This document shows, one piece after another, positions 8,359 to 18,321 of a stretch of 43,999 bases of DNA. A program made the translations under genes and the position numbers. Position 1 is the first letter of the stretch. Each line of letters begins with the position of its first letter. The DNA comes from Clostridia bacterium (GTDB lineage: Bacteria > Bacillota > Clostridia > Christensenellales > CAG-138): NCBI GenBank assembly GCA_030533005.1, contig JAUNJX010000001.1, positions 60,557 through 104,555 of the forward strand, read 5' to 3'. The notes beneath the pieces were generated by a model that saw nothing but the letters and a program-made list of their open reading frames with translations, searched no databases and was not told the DNA's origin.

Positions 8359-9471
8359 ATGGAGACAATGGAAAAACACAGAAGCGGACAAATGGATTTC
8401 GCCCTTTTTTCGGCGATTCTGTTGCTGTGCGCTTTTGGTCTGGTCATGGTATTCTCCTCAAGCTATTATTATGCGCAGTCCAGATTCGGCGACGGGCTTT
8501 ATTATCTGCGCAGCCAAAGCATCTATCTTGTGGCGGGCGTGGTTGCGCTGCTGATACTCTCGCGCATCAATTATCATGTGTGGGATCGGCTGCGCGTTCC
8601 CTTTTTAGTCATCACCATGGTGCTGATGGCGGCGGTGGTCTTTTGGGGCGTGGAGCGAAACGGCGCAAAGCGGTGGCTCAACGTGTTCGACCTGTTTTCC
8701 TTTCAGCCGTCCGAGCTTGCGAAATTTGCCTTGGTGCTCTATATGTCTGCCTTTATGGCGCGCTTTCCGGAGCGCATGAAAAGCTTTGTCAACGGCACCG
8801 TGCCCATGCTTGTGATCGTGGGCGCGATCAGCCTCTTGGTGCTGCTCCAAAAGAATATGTCCATGATGGTCATCGTGCTCTTTACGGGCATCCTTATGCT
8901 CTATATAGGCGGTGTGCCCATGAAGCATCTGCTGCTGATGGGGCTGTGCGCCATACCCGTTCTGTTTTTGGTAGCCTATATGGAAGAATACCGCATGGTG
9001 CGCCTGAAGATATTCATGGATCCATGGCAAGATGAGCTTGACGCGGGCTATCAGCTGATACAATCCCTGTACGCTTTCGGTTCGGGCGGGCTTTTTGGGC
9101 AGGGCTTGAATTTTTCTCGGCAGAAGCTGTTGTTTCTGACCTATGGCGAAAGCGATTTTATCTTTGCCATCATCGGGGAGGAGCTGGGTCTGATCGGCTG
9201 TGCCGCCGTGATTTGCGCCTATGTGTTTATCGCCTATCGCGGCGTCATGATCGCGCTTAAATGTAAAGATCGCTTTGGAAGCTTGCTTGCAGCGGGCATC
9301 ACCTGTGTCATGGCCATGCAGGCGGCAGTCAATATAGGCGTTGCCACAAGCTCTATCCCCACCACGGGGCAAACGCTGCCCTTTATCAGCTCCGGCGGTA
9401 CATCCCTGTTTATTTTCCTTTGCGCATCGGGCATTTTGCTCAATATTTCCAAGAATATGGATGAGACCTAG
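8359..9471 (+). CDS. ftsW: FtsW/SpoVE-type SEDS peptidoglycan polymerase
   Basis: 370 residues with about 10 transmembrane segments. SEDS proteins polymerise glycan strands from lipid II together with a class B PBP; this one pairs naturally with the PBP encoded at 2088-4253. Family markers: the first-helix region ending in SSSYYYAQ, KRWLNVFDLFSFQPSELAK, the periplasmic-loop motif GESDFIFAIIGEELG and the C-terminal TGQTLPFISSGGTSL. GGGGAGA lies just before the ATG. In many Bacillota murG follows this gene; here murA follows instead. It could equally be named spoVE, and division versus sporulation use cannot be told from sequence. Confidence 0.93.
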   Translation: METMEKHRSGQMDFALFSAILLLCAFGLVMVFSSSYYYAQSRFGDGLYYLRSQSIYLVAGVVALLILSRINYHVWDRLRVPFLVITMVLMAAVVFWGVERNGAKRWLNVFDLFSFQPSELAKFALVLYMSAFMARFPERMKSFVNGTVPMLVIVGAISLLVLLQKNMSMMVIVLFTGILMLYIGGVPMKHLLLMGLCAIPVLFLVAYMEEYRMVRLKIFMDPWQDELDAGYQLIQSLYAFGSGGLFGQGLNFSRQKLLFLTYGESDFIFAIIGEELGLIGCAAVICAYVFIAYRGVMIALKCKDRFGSLLAAGITCVMAMQAAVNIGVATSSIPTTGQTLPFISSGGTSLFIFLCASGILLNISKNMDET

Positions 9472-9529
9472 AACAACACGCCGCCTCCCCGCATAGAATG
9501 GAAAGTGAGGTTAACAGGGGAGGATTTGC

Positions 9530-10786
9530 ATGGCGAGTTTGATCGTGACGGGCGGATATCCGCTCTCAGGCACCCTACGACTATCCGGCGCGAAAAATGC
9601 CGCGCTGCCTATCTTGGCGGCGAGTTTGCTTGGCGAGCATATTACGCTTGCGGATTGCCCGCATATATTGGATGTAAGCAATATGCTGGATATCCTTTCC
9701 GATATAGGCGTAAAGAGCAGTTGGAACGGCGAAGAATTGTCGCTTGACGCTACGGGCGCGCATAGCTGCGTGATGCCGCAGCGCTTGTCCAAGGAGCTGC
9801 GATCTTCTATTTTTATGCTGGGGCCGATGCTTTCGCGCTTTGGCTGCGCCGTGTGTACCTATCCGGGCGGCTGCGAGATAGGACACCGCCCCATAGACCT
9901 TCACCTGCGCGGGCTATCCCTATTGGGGGTGCAGATCCGCGAGGAATACGGGCAGATCGTCTGCGACGGGCAGAGCATGCACCCTGCGGAGATCCATTTG
10001 GATTATCCGAGCGTTGGCGCGACGGAGAACATCATGATGGCGGCGGTGCGCATAAAGGGCGAGACCATTATACGCAATGCGGCGCGGGAGCCGGAGATCG
10101 AAGATTTACAGCGCTTTTTATGCTTGCTTGGCTATGAGGTGTCGGGCGCGGGAGATTCTACGATATCCATTCGAGGCAAGGATACATGGAAAGCGGATGT
10201 ATACCATGCCGTCATGCCGGATCGCATCGTGGCGGGAACGCTGCTTTGCGCGGCTGCCATCACCGGCGGGGAATTGACGCTTACCAACGCAAGGCCGCAG
10301 CATTTGAGCGCGATCCTCTCTAAGCTTAGGGAGGCCGGGTGCTTAGCCATATGCTCCCGCAGCAGGATATTTTTGTCCGCACCGGAAAAGCTGGGGGAGA
10401 TCAAGCTGATCGAGACGCTGCCCTATCCCGGCTTTCCCACGGATATGCAGGCACAGTTTTTTGCCCTATGTACGCTGTGCGAGGGAACCTGCGTGATCGT
10501 AGAGAACGTGTTTGAGAATCGCTTTAAGCATGGGGCGGAGCTTTTGCGTATGGGTGCGGCCTTTACACAGCGGGATCGCACGATCGTCATACGCGGCGTA
10601 CCGGCGCTTTCCGGCACGACGGTGACGGCGCACGACCTGCGGGGTGGGGCGGCATTGGTGTTGGCGGGCTTGGCCGCCAAGGGGACGACCCGCGTGCAGC
10701 AGGCCCAGCTGATCGACAGGGGCTACGATTCGTTGGAGGGTATGCTCCAAAGCCTGGGCGCACATATCCAGCGGGAAGAAGACTAG
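9530..10786 (+). CDS. murA: UDP-N-acetylglucosamine 1-carboxyvinyltransferase MurA
   Basis: 418 residues. It transfers enolpyruvate from PEP to UDP-GlcNAc, the first committed step of peptidoglycan synthesis. The N-terminal KNAALPI motif holds Lys22-Asn23. The catalytic cysteine is present at residue 115 in PGGCEIGHRPIDLH, the same number as in E. coli, so the enzyme should be fosfomycin-sensitive at the target level. GGGGAGG precedes the ATG. Gram-positive bacteria often have two MurA paralogues; which one this is cannot be decided here. It sits between ftsW and ftsQ, where Bacillus carries murG and murB. Confidence 0.96.
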   Translation: MASLIVTGGYPLSGTLRLSGAKNAALPILAASLLGEHITLADCPHILDVSNMLDILSDIGVKSSWNGEELSLDATGAHSCVMPQRLSKELRSSIFMLGPMLSRFGCAVCTYPGGCEIGHRPIDLHLRGLSLLGVQIREEYGQIVCDGQSMHPAEIHLDYPSVGATENIMMAAVRIKGETIIRNAAREPEIEDLQRFLCLLGYEVSGAGDSTISIRGKDTWKADVYHAVMPDRIVAGTLLCAAAITGGELTLTNARPQHLSAILSKLREAGCLAICSRSRIFLSAPEKLGEIKLIETLPYPGFPTDMQAQFFALCTLCEGTCVIVENVFENRFKHGAELLRMGAAFTQRDRTIVIRGVPALSGTTVTAHDLRGGAALVLAGLAAKGTTRVQQAQLIDRGYDSLEGMLQSLGAHIQREED

Positions 10787-10809
10787 GAAAGCAGCGCACA
10801 AAAGAAATC

Positions 10810-12009
10810 ATGCGAAAAAGAAACAGCAGGTCAAAAAGGAAACAGATATGGACCGCACCCGCGGAAGCGCCAAGCGTGGAAGCGGGCGTGATCGACCTTT
10901 TTGCGCCTGACGATCCGATAGACGATCCCGTGTACAGCAGTATGGAAGCTCCCGCGCCGGAACAGGCGGAGCCGCCTGGTTATGATGCACAGGGAAACGC
11001 GTGGGAAATGCCGCCGGAGAACGCTGAAAACGAGCCTCTTGCCGAGGAAGCGTATGATCTTGGGCTGCTTTCGGAGGAGGAAAGGGCAGAAATAAGGCGG
11101 CGTGCAAGGATAAGGGCGCGGGGACTGGCGCTGTGCACGTTGGTTCTTTTGCTCATCACACTTGTGGCCTTTGTATGGTTTGTGTTCCGCGTGGAAAGCA
11201 TTCAGGTAACGGGAAACGAGCAACTGACAGCCGAGGCTGTGATCCAAAGGGCAGGGATCAAGACCGGCACCCATATGCTGGCGCTGCGCACGCGCGCCTG
11301 CGAGGATGCGCTGCGTATGGATCCGTATGTCGCCACAGCGGATGTGGAACGCCAATACCCCAATACGGTGGAAATCACGATCAGGGAACGCAAGGAAGCG
11401 GCGGTGATCATGGGCATGAACTCGGTTGCCATCATCGATGCGGATGGCTATGTGCTCAGCATCGGCGAGCGGGAAAGCTATACCGGCCTTGTGAAAATTT
11501 ACGGCGCTGGCTCATCCGGCTATAAGGTGAACGGGCATGTGGGCGATGCGGCGGATTATACCTCGCGCGCCATGGTGCGCATGATCGCCGCCATACAGAA
11601 AAGCGAGCTGATGGATAGGATAGACAGCGTTGATATCGCCAATACTCTGAACGTCACCCTGCTTACGACCATGGGCGTCACCGTGCAGCTCGGACAACCG
11701 GAGGATCTGGAAAACAAACTGCAAACGCTTGCGCTTGTGCTGCCGGAGCTTATCAAGCTTGGCTATACGGATGGAACCGTACAGATCACGAGCCACGGCA
11801 ACCCTGTGTATTCTCCGCCGCAAAGCCTTGCGGAAAGCTTGCCGGAGGACGCGGAGGACGGGGGCTTTGAGGATAATGAATACAATTATGTGCCTTCGGA
11901 TACGGCGCAGACAGGAGGCGCAGGGGGCGCAGGGGAAGCGCCTGACGGGGCAACGGAGACGCCGGGGATGACTGCTGCGCCGTCACAGACGGCTATAGAG
12001 GCGCCATAA
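10810..12009 (+). CDS. ftsQ: Cell division protein FtsQ/DivIB
   Basis: 399 residues, longer than Bacillus DivIB (about 263). It has a hydrophilic, acidic and Pro-rich cytoplasmic N-terminus of about 100 residues, one transmembrane helix (about 104-126), then a POTRA domain (about 127-195, starting FRVESIQVTGNEQLT) and the FtsQ-type beta domain. The tail after about residue 345 is low-complexity (Gly, Ala, Thr, Glu, Pro). It joins FtsL and DivIC in the divisome core. No convincing Shine-Dalgarno lies right before the ATG; with only 23 nt to the murA stop, re-initiation after murA is plausible. Identity rests on topology, the POTRA segment and position before ftsA. Confidence 0.88.
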   Translation: MRKRNSRSKRKQIWTAPAEAPSVEAGVIDLFAPDDPIDDPVYSSMEAPAPEQAEPPGYDAQGNAWEMPPENAENEPLAEEAYDLGLLSEEERAEIRRRARIRARGLALCTLVLLLITLVAFVWFVFRVESIQVTGNEQLTAEAVIQRAGIKTGTHMLALRTRACEDALRMDPYVATADVERQYPNTVEITIRERKEAAVIMGMNSVAIIDADGYVLSIGERESYTGLVKIYGAGSSGYKVNGHVGDAADYTSRAMVRMIAAIQKSELMDRIDSVDIANTLNVTLLTTMGVTVQLGQPEDLENKLQTLALVLPELIKLGYTDGTVQITSHGNPVYSPPQSLAESLPEDAEDGGFEDNEYNYVPSDTAQTGGAGGAGEAPDGATETPGMTAAPSQTAIEAP

Positions 12010-12039
12010 CGCGTTTTATGTCAATATATGGCATTTCTA

Positions 12040-12068
12040 TTGCACAACCTAGCAACATGTGGTATATT
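12040..12068 (+). promoter_or_regulatory. Sigma-A promoter of ftsA-ftsZ
   Basis: TTGCAC (12040-12045) and TATATT (12063-12068) are separated by 17 bp, with the transcription start expected near 12075, about 32 nt before ftsA. The -10 box is embedded in an interrupted palindrome (ACAT...GGTA-TATT-TACC-ATGT, 12055-12076), which could be an operator. Confidence 0.7.
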
Positions 12069-12106
12069 TACCATGTAAAAAAGTATACGGCGGATCAGGA
12101 GAAGCC

Positions 12107-13300
12107 ATGAACCAATACTCGGCAATCATCGACATAGGCAGCTCAAAAATTCTGTGCCTCATATGCAGCGTAGATCAGAAGGGAAGTCTGATCGTGCATG
12201 GCGCGGGAATAAAAGAATACGATGGTTATCGGCATGGCGTTTTTGAAAGCGAGCAGACGTTCGCTAATGCGATCGTGGACGCGCTGGATATGGCGGAGCG
12301 CGAGGCCAAGCACCGGGTGCGCGAAATTTCCGTAGGCGTACCGGCGCCGTTTTTGCGCTTGCAGCTGCAGGATGGTTCCGTAGAGGTGCAGAATAAGCGC
12401 ATCGATTACAGCGATATTGAGGCGCTGATGAACGCGTCTATGGCGTTCGAGCGGCCGCAGGGCTATGAATTGATGCACAGCACGCCGGTTGGTTTCATGG
12501 TAGACGGCGTATATAGGCCGGACATGCCTATCGGCTTGCCCGCGCAGACGCTTTCCGCCCGTGTATCGCATGTTATGGTGGAGGGGCGTTTTAAGGCGCT
12601 GGTTTCGGACGCGTTGTCCCGTATGGGACTGGATGCGGATATGTATATTGGCGTGCCGCTTTCCGAAGCGCTTTTTGTGATTCCGGAGGAGGAACGCATC
12701 CACGGTGCGGTGCTGCTGGACGTAGGCGGAACACATACCGATGTGTGCTATGTACAGGGCAACGCGCTTATAGCCTGCGAAACGATCGATGTGGGCGGCG
12801 TGCATTTCGTCAACGATCTTTGTTATGGCCTTTCCACGCAACGCGCGGTGGCGGAGGGCGTCAAACGCCGCTATGTATATTCGTTGGATTATCAGGATAG
12901 TGTGGATGTGATCCGTATTCCCGGCGGCGGCACGCTGCGGGTGGAGCATGCGGCGATCCAGTATATCATCGAAGCGCGTACCAGAGAGCTTGCGGAGCTT
13001 ATCATGCGCACCATCTTTGATATGGGCGTGCAGATCACCACGGATACGCCGGTCTATCTTACCGGCGGCGGCATCTCGCTCATGCGCGGAAGCTGCGAAT
13101 TTTTGGAGAATGTCATGGGCATTCCCATTCAGGTGCGCATGCCGTGGATGCCGCGCCTATCCTCTCCCAACTACGCCAGCGGCTTTTCAGTCATGGATTT
13201 TGTGATCCATGCTGCGGAGGATAAAAATGCCGGTCTGCTGCAAGGCCTTGCCGGTAAGAATAAATTCATGCGAAAAATCAGAGACTTTTTCATAAAGTAG
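12107..13300 (+). CDS. ftsA: Cell division protein FtsA
   Basis: 397 residues. An actin-like ATPase that tethers FtsZ to the membrane and recruits later division proteins. The N-terminal phosphate-1 motif IIDIGSSK (about 7-14), a second phosphate-binding motif LLDVGGTHTD and the adenosine motif VYLTGGGISL are visible. The 1C (SHS2) subdomain lies between the first two. The C-terminus is a short basic amphipathic helix (KFMRKIRDFFIK), the expected membrane-targeting sequence. The frame is open from 12059, but that would start inside the promoter. The ATG at 12107, 5 nt after AGGAG, is preferred. ftsZ starts 12 nt downstream. Confidence 0.95.
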   Translation: MNQYSAIIDIGSSKILCLICSVDQKGSLIVHGAGIKEYDGYRHGVFESEQTFANAIVDALDMAEREAKHRVREISVGVPAPFLRLQLQDGSVEVQNKRIDYSDIEALMNASMAFERPQGYELMHSTPVGFMVDGVYRPDMPIGLPAQTLSARVSHVMVEGRFKALVSDALSRMGLDADMYIGVPLSEALFVIPEEERIHGAVLLDVGGTHTDVCYVQGNALIACETIDVGGVHFVNDLCYGLSTQRAVAEGVKRRYVYSLDYQDSVDVIRIPGGGTLRVEHAAIQYIIEARTRELAELIMRTIFDMGVQITTDTPVYLTGGGISLMRGSCEFLENVMGIPIQVRMPWMPRLSSPNYASGFSVMDFVIHAAEDKNAGLLQGLAGKNKFMRKIRDFFIK

Positions 13301-13312
13301 GAGGAAAACATC

Positions 13313-14551
13313 ATGTCTATCGGTCTGGAACTCGATTTCGACGCCGGCCAATTTGCGCAATTAAAGGTTGTCGGCGTGGGCGGGGCGGGCAACAATGCCG
13401 TAAACCGCATGATCCAGTACGGGTTGCGGGGCGTTGAGTTCATCGCCGTCAATACGGATAAACAGGCGCTGTATCTCTCCCGTGCGAATCAGAAGATCCA
13501 GATCGGGGAGAAGCTGACCAAGGGTCTTGGCGCAGGCGCGGATCCAGAGATCGGCCGTAAGGCGGGCGAGGAAAGCCGCGATTATATCATTGAGGCACTC
13601 AAGGGCGCCGATCTTGTATTCATCACAGCCGGCATGGGCGGCGGCACGGGCACAGGGGCGGCGCCTGTGGTGGCGGAGTGCGCCAAGGAGCTTGGCATCT
13701 TGACCATCGGCGTTGTGACAAAGCCCTTTTCCTTTGAAGGCAAGGTGCGCATGAACAACGCCGTCAACGGCATTACAAGTCTCAAAAGCACAGTAGACAC
13801 GCTCATTACCATCCCCAATGACCGATTGGTGGACGCGGTGGGCAATGTAAGCCTGAGCGAAGCGTTCCGCATCGCGGATGATGTGCTTCGCCAAGGTATA
13901 CAAGGCATCAGTGATCTGATCGCCGTGCCTGCTATGATCAATCTGGACTTCGCGGATGTGCGCACGGTCATGAAGGAAAAGGGCATGGCGCATATGGGTA
14001 TCGGTATGGCTTCCGGCGAAAAGCGGGCGATGGAGGCTGCCAAACAGGCCATTGCCAGCCCGTTGCTTGAAACGACCATCAACGGTGCGCGTGGCGTGCT
14101 GCTCAATATCACCGGCGGCAGCGATCTTGGCTTGCTGGAGGTTTCTTCTGCGGCTGGCTTTATTCAGGAATATGCCGATCCCGAGGCCAACATCATTTGG
14201 GGCGCCGGTATCGACGAGGAGCTTGGCGACGCGGTGCGCATTACGGTCATTGCCACGGGATTCGATTTTGAAGCGGGACCCGCGAAGCCCAAGGCTGTCA
14301 GCGCGGAGCCGGAGGAAACGCCTGCTGCGCCGCAGATCAAGAAATCGCAGGATGTGAAGAATCCCCCTAATATCAATCTTCCATTCTGGGAAAACCGTTC
14401 CCGCGAGAAAAAGCCGGATTACAGCTCTCCCTTGCCGGATGGCGAGGACGTAACACCGCATTTTACCAAGAAGGATATCCCGACGACTTCCTATAATCCT
14501 CGGGAAAAGAATAATCTTGATCTGCCCAGTTTCCTGCGCAGCAAGGATTGA
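13313..14551 (+). CDS. ftsZ: Cell division protein FtsZ
   Basis: 412 residues. A tubulin-like GTPase that polymerises into the Z ring. The GTP-binding glycine motif GGGTGTG is at 109-115, preceded by the N-terminal [13 protein letters not shown] segment. The T7 catalytic loop includes NLDFADVR. A variable linker (about 325-395) leads to the conserved C-terminal peptide [11 protein letters not shown] that binds FtsA. TAGGAGG lies before the ATG, and the gene begins 12 nt after ftsA, so the two are co-transcribed. It is the last gene of the cluster and is followed by a strong hairpin. Confidence 0.98.
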   Translation: MSIGLELDFDAGQFAQLKVVGVGGAGNNAVNRMIQYGLRGVEFIAVNTDKQALYLSRANQKIQIGEKLTKGLGAGADPEIGRKAGEESRDYIIEALKGADLVFITAGMGGGTGTGAAPVVAECAKELGILTIGVVTKPFSFEGKVRMNNAVNGITSLKSTVDTLITIPNDRLVDAVGNVSLSEAFRIADDVLRQGIQGISDLIAVPAMINLDFADVRTVMKEKGMAHMGIGMASGEKRAMEAAKQAIASPLLETTINGARGVLLNITGGSDLGLLEVSSAAGFIQEYADPEANIIWGAGIDEELGDAVRITVIATGFDFEAGPAKPKAVSAEPEETPAAPQIKKSQDVKNPPNINLPFWENRSREKKPDYSSPLPDGEDVTPHFTKKDIPTTSYNPREKNNLDLPSFLRSKD

Positions 14552-14573
14552 GATAGCGAATGACGGAAATATT

Positions 14574-14600
14574 GAGCGCCACCGCGATGCGGTGGCGCTC
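14574..14600. terminator. Bidirectional hairpin between convergent ftsZ and transketolase genes
   Basis: A perfect 12-bp GC-rich stem (14574-14585 with 14589-14600) closes a 3-nt loop, GAT. It lies 23 nt past the ftsZ stop and 23 nt past the end of the transketolase gene. There is no long T run on either side, so it may act as a weak terminator or as a 3'-end stabiliser for both transcripts. Confidence 0.65.
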
Positions 14601-14622
14601 GACTTGCGTATGCTTGGTTGCT

Positions 14623-16596
14623 TTATGCCATGATCCTTTCGGCGGTAGCGACGACGTTTTCCGGCGTGAAGCCGTATTCTTTAAAGAGAATGCTGTAGGG
14701 GCCTGACGCACCGAAGTCATCGCGGCAAACGCATGCGCCGTCCAGGCCGATATATTTGTACCAGCTGATGGAGGCGCCGGCCTCCACGGCCACGCGGGCG
14801 CGCACATCAAGGGGCAGAACGGCGTTTTTATAGGCTTCATCCTGCGCGTCGAACAGTTCCATGCAGGGCATGGATACGACGCGCGCTTTCTTGCCCTTGT
14901 CGGCGAGGATAGCGGCTGCCTTGACGCAATGCTCCACCTCGCTGCCGCTGGCAATCAGGATCACGTCCGGCTTGCCCTCGCAATCCTGCAGGATATAGCC
15001 GCCCTTCATGGCGATCTTGCCGCTGCCCTCATACTGCGGGAGATTTTGGCGGGTCAGGGCAAGCACGGAGGGCAGGCCGCTTTGCAGCGCCGCAATGTAG
15101 CACGCGGCTGTTTCCTTACCGTCTGCGGGACGGAACACAAGCGTGTTGGGGGTGGCGCGAAGGGCGGCGAGCTGCTCGATAGGCTGATGGGTGGGGCCGT
15201 CCTCACCCACACCGATGCTGTCATGTGTGAGCACGAATAACAAGGGGAGCCTCATGATGGCGGACAAGCGCAGCGCGGGCTTGACATAATCGGAAAAGAC
15301 GAAGAAGGTGGCGCAGAAGGCGCGCAATCCGCCATAAATCACGATGCCGTTACAGGCGCAGGTCATCGCAAGCTCCCTGACGCCAAAGTGGATGTTGGCG
15401 GCGTCGCGGCAATCCGGCGCATAAAAGGGCTTTCCCTTGAGCTCGGTCTTATTGGAAGGGGCAAGGTCGGCGCTGCCGCCGAACAGGTTGGGTACATACT
15501 CGGCCAAGACGTTTAGCACCGTGCCGGAGGTGGCGCGGGTCGCCATGGGCTTTTCCCAATTCCAAAGGCGCTGATCCTCCACAAAGGCGGCGGGAAGCGC
15601 GTTGCTGTGCCATTCTTTCCATTCGTCGGCAAGCGCGGGATATTTTGCACAGTAGTCTTGCCACATCTTGCAGTAAGCCGCATGGTCTTGGGCATAGCCT
15701 TCGCGCAGGGTGGTAAAATGCGTTTTTACTTCTTCGGGTACGGTAAAGGCTTCTTCATACTCCCAGTGATAGAATGCCTTCATGGCTTTGATGTTGTCCT
15801 CGCCCAGCGGTTCGCCGTGGGCGCTGGCGGTTCCCGCCTTGGGGGTGCCGTGGCCGATCTCGGTATGGAGGATGATGAGGGAGGGCTTATCCGAAACGGC
15901 CTTGGCGTTGGCGATGGCGGTTGCGATGGCGGCGGTATCCTCGCCGTCCGCGACCTCCTGCACATGCCAGTCAAAGGCTTGGAAACGCATGGCGACGTTT
16001 TCTGTAAAGGTGATGCTTGTGCTGCCCTCAATGGTGATGTTGTTGCTGTCATAGAGCGCAATGAGCTTGCCCAGCTTCATGGAACCCGCAAGGGAAGCGG
16101 CCTCGCTGGTCACGCCCTCCATCATGCAGCCGTCGCCCATGAGCACATAGGTGTAGTTGTCTACCACGGGGAAACCCTCGCGGTTAAAGTGTGCGGCCAG
16201 GCGCGTTTCCGCCGTGGCCATGCCGACGGCGGTGGCGAAGCCCTGCCCCAGCGGCCCGGTGGTGGTTTCTACGCCGGGGACGTGATGATATTCGGGATGG
16301 CCGGGCGTTTTGCTGCCCCATTGACGGAAGCTCTTTATATCCTCAATGGTCAGGCCATAGCCGAACAGATGCAAAAGCGCGTATTCCAGCATGGAAGCGT
16401 GCCCCGCGGAGAGCACGAAACGGTCGCGGCCCTGCCAGTTGGGGTCGGCAGGATCATGCCGCATCTGCTTCCAGAGCGTATAGGCGGCGGGCGCGGAGCC
16501 TATGGGGAGGCCGGGGTGTCCGCTGTTGGCCTTTTGTATGGCTTCGGCGGCCAGAATGCGGATGGTGGTGATGGCTTTGTTTTCAACGGGTTGCAT
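14623..16596 (-). CDS. tkt: Transketolase
   Basis: 657 residues, full-length for the two-domain bacterial enzyme. It uses thiamine diphosphate and a divalent metal to move two-carbon units between sugar phosphates in the non-oxidative pentose phosphate pathway. The cofactor motif starts GDG (154-156) and ends NN (185-186), and the N-terminal substrate loop [11 protein letters not shown] and later [17 protein letters not shown] are classic transketolase. The frame is open further upstream to 16659, but the ATG at 16596 has AGGAGG a few nt before it and the normal N-terminus ([13 protein letters not shown]). It lies downstream of lpdA on the same strand, separated by a hairpin region, and converges on ftsZ. 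Confidence 0.96.
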   Translation of the reverse strand: MQPVENKAITTIRILAAEAIQKANSGHPGLPIGSAPAAYTLWKQMRHDPADPNWQGRDRFVLSAGHASMLEYALLHLFGYGLTIEDIKSFRQWGSKTPGHPEYHHVPGVETTTGPLGQGFATAVGMATAETRLAAHFNREGFPVVDNYTYVLMGDGCMMEGVTSEAASLAGSMKLGKLIALYDSNNITIEGSTSITFTENVAMRFQAFDWHVQEVADGEDTAAIATAIANAKAVSDKPSLIILHTEIGHGTPKAGTASAHGEPLGEDNIKAMKAFYHWEYEEAFTVPEEVKTHFTTLREGYAQDHAAYCKMWQDYCAKYPALADEWKEWHSNALPAAFVEDQRLWNWEKPMATRATSGTVLNVLAEYVPNLFGGSADLAPSNKTELKGKPFYAPDCRDAANIHFGVRELAMTCACNGIVIYGGLRAFCATFFVFSDYVKPALRLSAIMRLPLLFVLTHDSIGVGEDGPTHQPIEQLAALRATPNTLVFRPADGKETAACYIAALQSGLPSVLALTRQNLPQYEGSGKIAMKGGYILQDCEGKPDVILIASGSEVEHCVKAAAILADKGKKARVVSMPCMELFDAQDEAYKNAVLPLDVRARVAVEAGASISWYKYIGLDGACVCRDDFGASGPYSILFKEYGFTPENVVATAERIMA

Positions 16597-16620
16597 AAGG
16601 TATCCTCCTAATATTTTGAA

Positions 16621-16661
16621 ATGTGCGCATCGTGCCGCACACTGCGGTGCAATGCGCACAT
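16621..16661 (-). other. Hairpin between lpdA and transketolase gene
   Basis: ATGTGCGCAT (16621-16630) pairs perfectly with ATGCGCACAT (16652-16661), with an inner imperfect stem (TGCCGCA with TGCGG-bulge-GCA). Read on the - strand it follows the lpdA stop by 39 nt and ends 25 nt before the transketolase ATG. It could terminate lpdA (no strong U run) or be part of the transketolase leader. Confidence 0.45.
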
Positions 16662-16699
16662 CCCGTAATCTGCATGTATGGCGCGCTGTGTAAAGCGCG

Positions 16700-18064
16700 T
16701 CAGTATTGGAATATGGCCTCGCGGATGGCTTCGCTCACGGTAGGATGCGGGAACACGATCTTTTTGATCTCCTCTAACGGCATCTCGGTTTCCACGAAGG
16801 TCACAGCGGTGGCGATAAACTCGCTTGCATAGTTGGAAAGCGCCTGTACGCCTAGCACCGTCTGCTTTTCCTTATCCACGATCAGCTTCAACACGCCGTC
16901 GCCGCCCTCGTTTTCCGCCAAATACCGGCCGGAAAAGCGCATGGGGATCTTGACGACGTCAAAGACAAGACCCTTTTGCGTGGCGGAGGCTTCGGTTTCA
17001 CCCACCGCGCCAAGCTCCGGATTGGTGTAGATCACGCCGGGAATGGCGTTATAGCGCATGCTGTCCGCTTTTCCTAAAATGGTGTTTACGGCGACCTCGG
17101 CTTCTCGATACGCCGTGTGCGCAAGCATGGATTGACCGTTTACGTCGCCTACGGCATATACGTCGGGCAGGTTGGTGCGCATCTGCGCATCCGTCACGAT
17201 CGCGCCGCGCTCCAGCGCTACGCCGATGCTCTCTAAACCTATATCCTTGGTGTTTGCCCTGCGTCCGATGGAAAGAAGCACCTTGTCAGCAGGGGCGAAC
17301 GCGGCTGCGCCGTCCTTTTCGTAGCATACGCCGTCCGCCTTTACCTCTGTGACCTTGGCGCAAAGATGGAAGGTAAGACCCTTCTTTTCATAATTCTTTT
17401 GCAGAATGGCGACCAAGTCCGCGTCGTTTGCACCAGCGATGTGATCGAGCATTTCGATGATGGTCACACTCACGCCTACGGAATTAAAATAGGAAGCCAT
17501 CTCCAAGCCGATGACGCCGCCGCCGATGACCACGAGCTTTTGGGGCAGCTCTTTCAATTGCAGAGCTTCGCGGTTGGTCATGACAAAGCCGCTTTCCAAC
17601 CCATCCTTGAGCCCCGGAATGGGAGGTACGGCGGGGGAGGAACCGGTGGCGATGATGAGACGCTTGCCCGTATAGGTTTCGCCTCCCGCCTGCACGGTAT
17701 AGCCCTGCGCATCCTTGCCGGTGATTACGCCGTTTTCCTTTACGACCGTGACGTTGTTGGCTTTGAGCGTGGCGTTCACGCCGCTGACAAGCGTCCTTAC
17801 GACCTTATCCTTGCGCGCCATCACGCGGGTGTGATCCAGCTTCAACCCTTCCGCCGAAACGCCGTATTTTTCGCCGTGCGCCGCACCATCCAAGAGCTTC
17901 GCGGAATACAGCAGCGTTTTGGTGGGGATGCAGCCTTCGTTCAGGCATACGCCGCCTAACGCGTTTTTTTCGATGCAAAGCACCGAAAGCCCCGCGTGCC
18001 CGGCACGCTCCGCCGCAAGGTAACCGCCGGGGCCGCCGCCCAATACGATCAAATCAAAAACCAT
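16700..18064 (-). CDS. lpdA: Dihydrolipoamide dehydrogenase (E3)
   Basis: 454 residues. A FAD-dependent disulfide oxidoreductase that reoxidises dihydrolipoamide with NAD+. Visible are the FAD motif [13 protein letters not shown] near the N-terminus, the redox-active disulfide in [13 protein letters not shown] (Cys40 and Cys45), a second NAD-binding [10 protein letters not shown] segment, and the C-terminal active-site HPTVSE. There is no fused lipoyl domain. The subunits it would serve (pyruvate, 2-oxo acid or glycine cleavage complexes) are not in the window, so the physiological complex is unknown. The ATG at 18064 has GGGAG upstream. Confidence 0.94.
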   Translation of the reverse strand: MVFDLIVLGGGPGGYLAAERAGHAGLSVLCIEKNALGGVCLNEGCIPTKTLLYSAKLLDGAAHGEKYGVSAEGLKLDHTRVMARKDKVVRTLVSGVNATLKANNVTVVKENGVITGKDAQGYTVQAGGETYTGKRLIIATGSSPAVPPIPGLKDGLESGFVMTNREALQLKELPQKLVVIGGGVIGLEMASYFNSVGVSVTIIEMLDHIAGANDADLVAILQKNYEKKGLTFHLCAKVTEVKADGVCYEKDGAAAFAPADKVLLSIGRRANTKDIGLESIGVALERGAIVTDAQMRTNLPDVYAVGDVNGQSMLAHTAYREAEVAVNTILGKADSMRYNAIPGVIYTNPELGAVGETEASATQKGLVFDVVKIPMRFSGRYLAENEGGDGVLKLIVDKEKQTVLGVQALSNYASEFIATAVTFVETEMPLEEIKKIVFPHPTVSEAIREAIFQY

Positions 18065-18115
18065 GATACGATCTCCCTTCTGTTATAAGAACAGCCAATA
18101 GCAAATTTGGAAAAA

Positions 18116-18124
18116 AGTATAGCA
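18116..18124 (-). promoter_or_regulatory. Extended -10 promoter of lpdA
   Basis: Read on the - strand, TGCTATACT forms an extended -10 (TGN followed by TATACT). No good -35 is present 17 bp upstream, as is common for extended -10 promoters. The predicted start is about 45 nt before the lpdA ATG. The remaining intergenic DNA (18125-18246) shows no gene, only short hairpins. Confidence 0.5.
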
Positions 18125-18246
18125 AAACTTACTATTGCAGTTTATCATTCGCTAACGCCTGCGTCAATACGGAAGTGGCGTAAAAGCGTGGCTTTTGGGC
18201 TGTGAAAAGAGCATAGCGGCGGCTGGCAAGACGCTATAAGTTCCAC

Positions 18247-18275
18247 TTGCAAAGAGGCGCAAATGCGTATATTCT
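18247..18275 (+). promoter_or_regulatory. Sigma-A promoter of asnA
   Basis: TTGCAA (18247-18252) and TATTCT (18270-18275) are 17 bp apart. Transcription from about 18282 would give a leader of only about 40 nt, too short for a T-box. Confidence 0.55.
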
Positions 18276-18321
18276 ATTTTTTAAGTTTTAAAATTCTTTG
18301 CAGGCAGAAAGGCGGGCAATT

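Noticed and set aside
14623-16611. Long + strand frames opposite the transketolase gene
   Set aside because: They are fully antisense to a gene with clear thiamine-diphosphate motifs, and their low-complexity Gly/Ala/Val translations match nothing I recognise.
18125-18246. Small RNA in the lpdA-asnA divergent gap
   Set aside because: It has short repeats only (AAAAGC-GTG-GCTTTT; AAGTGG and CCACTT far apart), with no promoter or terminator pairing, so not enough to call a gene.
18276-18321. T-box riboswitch before asnA
   Set aside because: The leader from the predicted start is only about 40 nt and lacks a terminator, so there is no room for a T-box.
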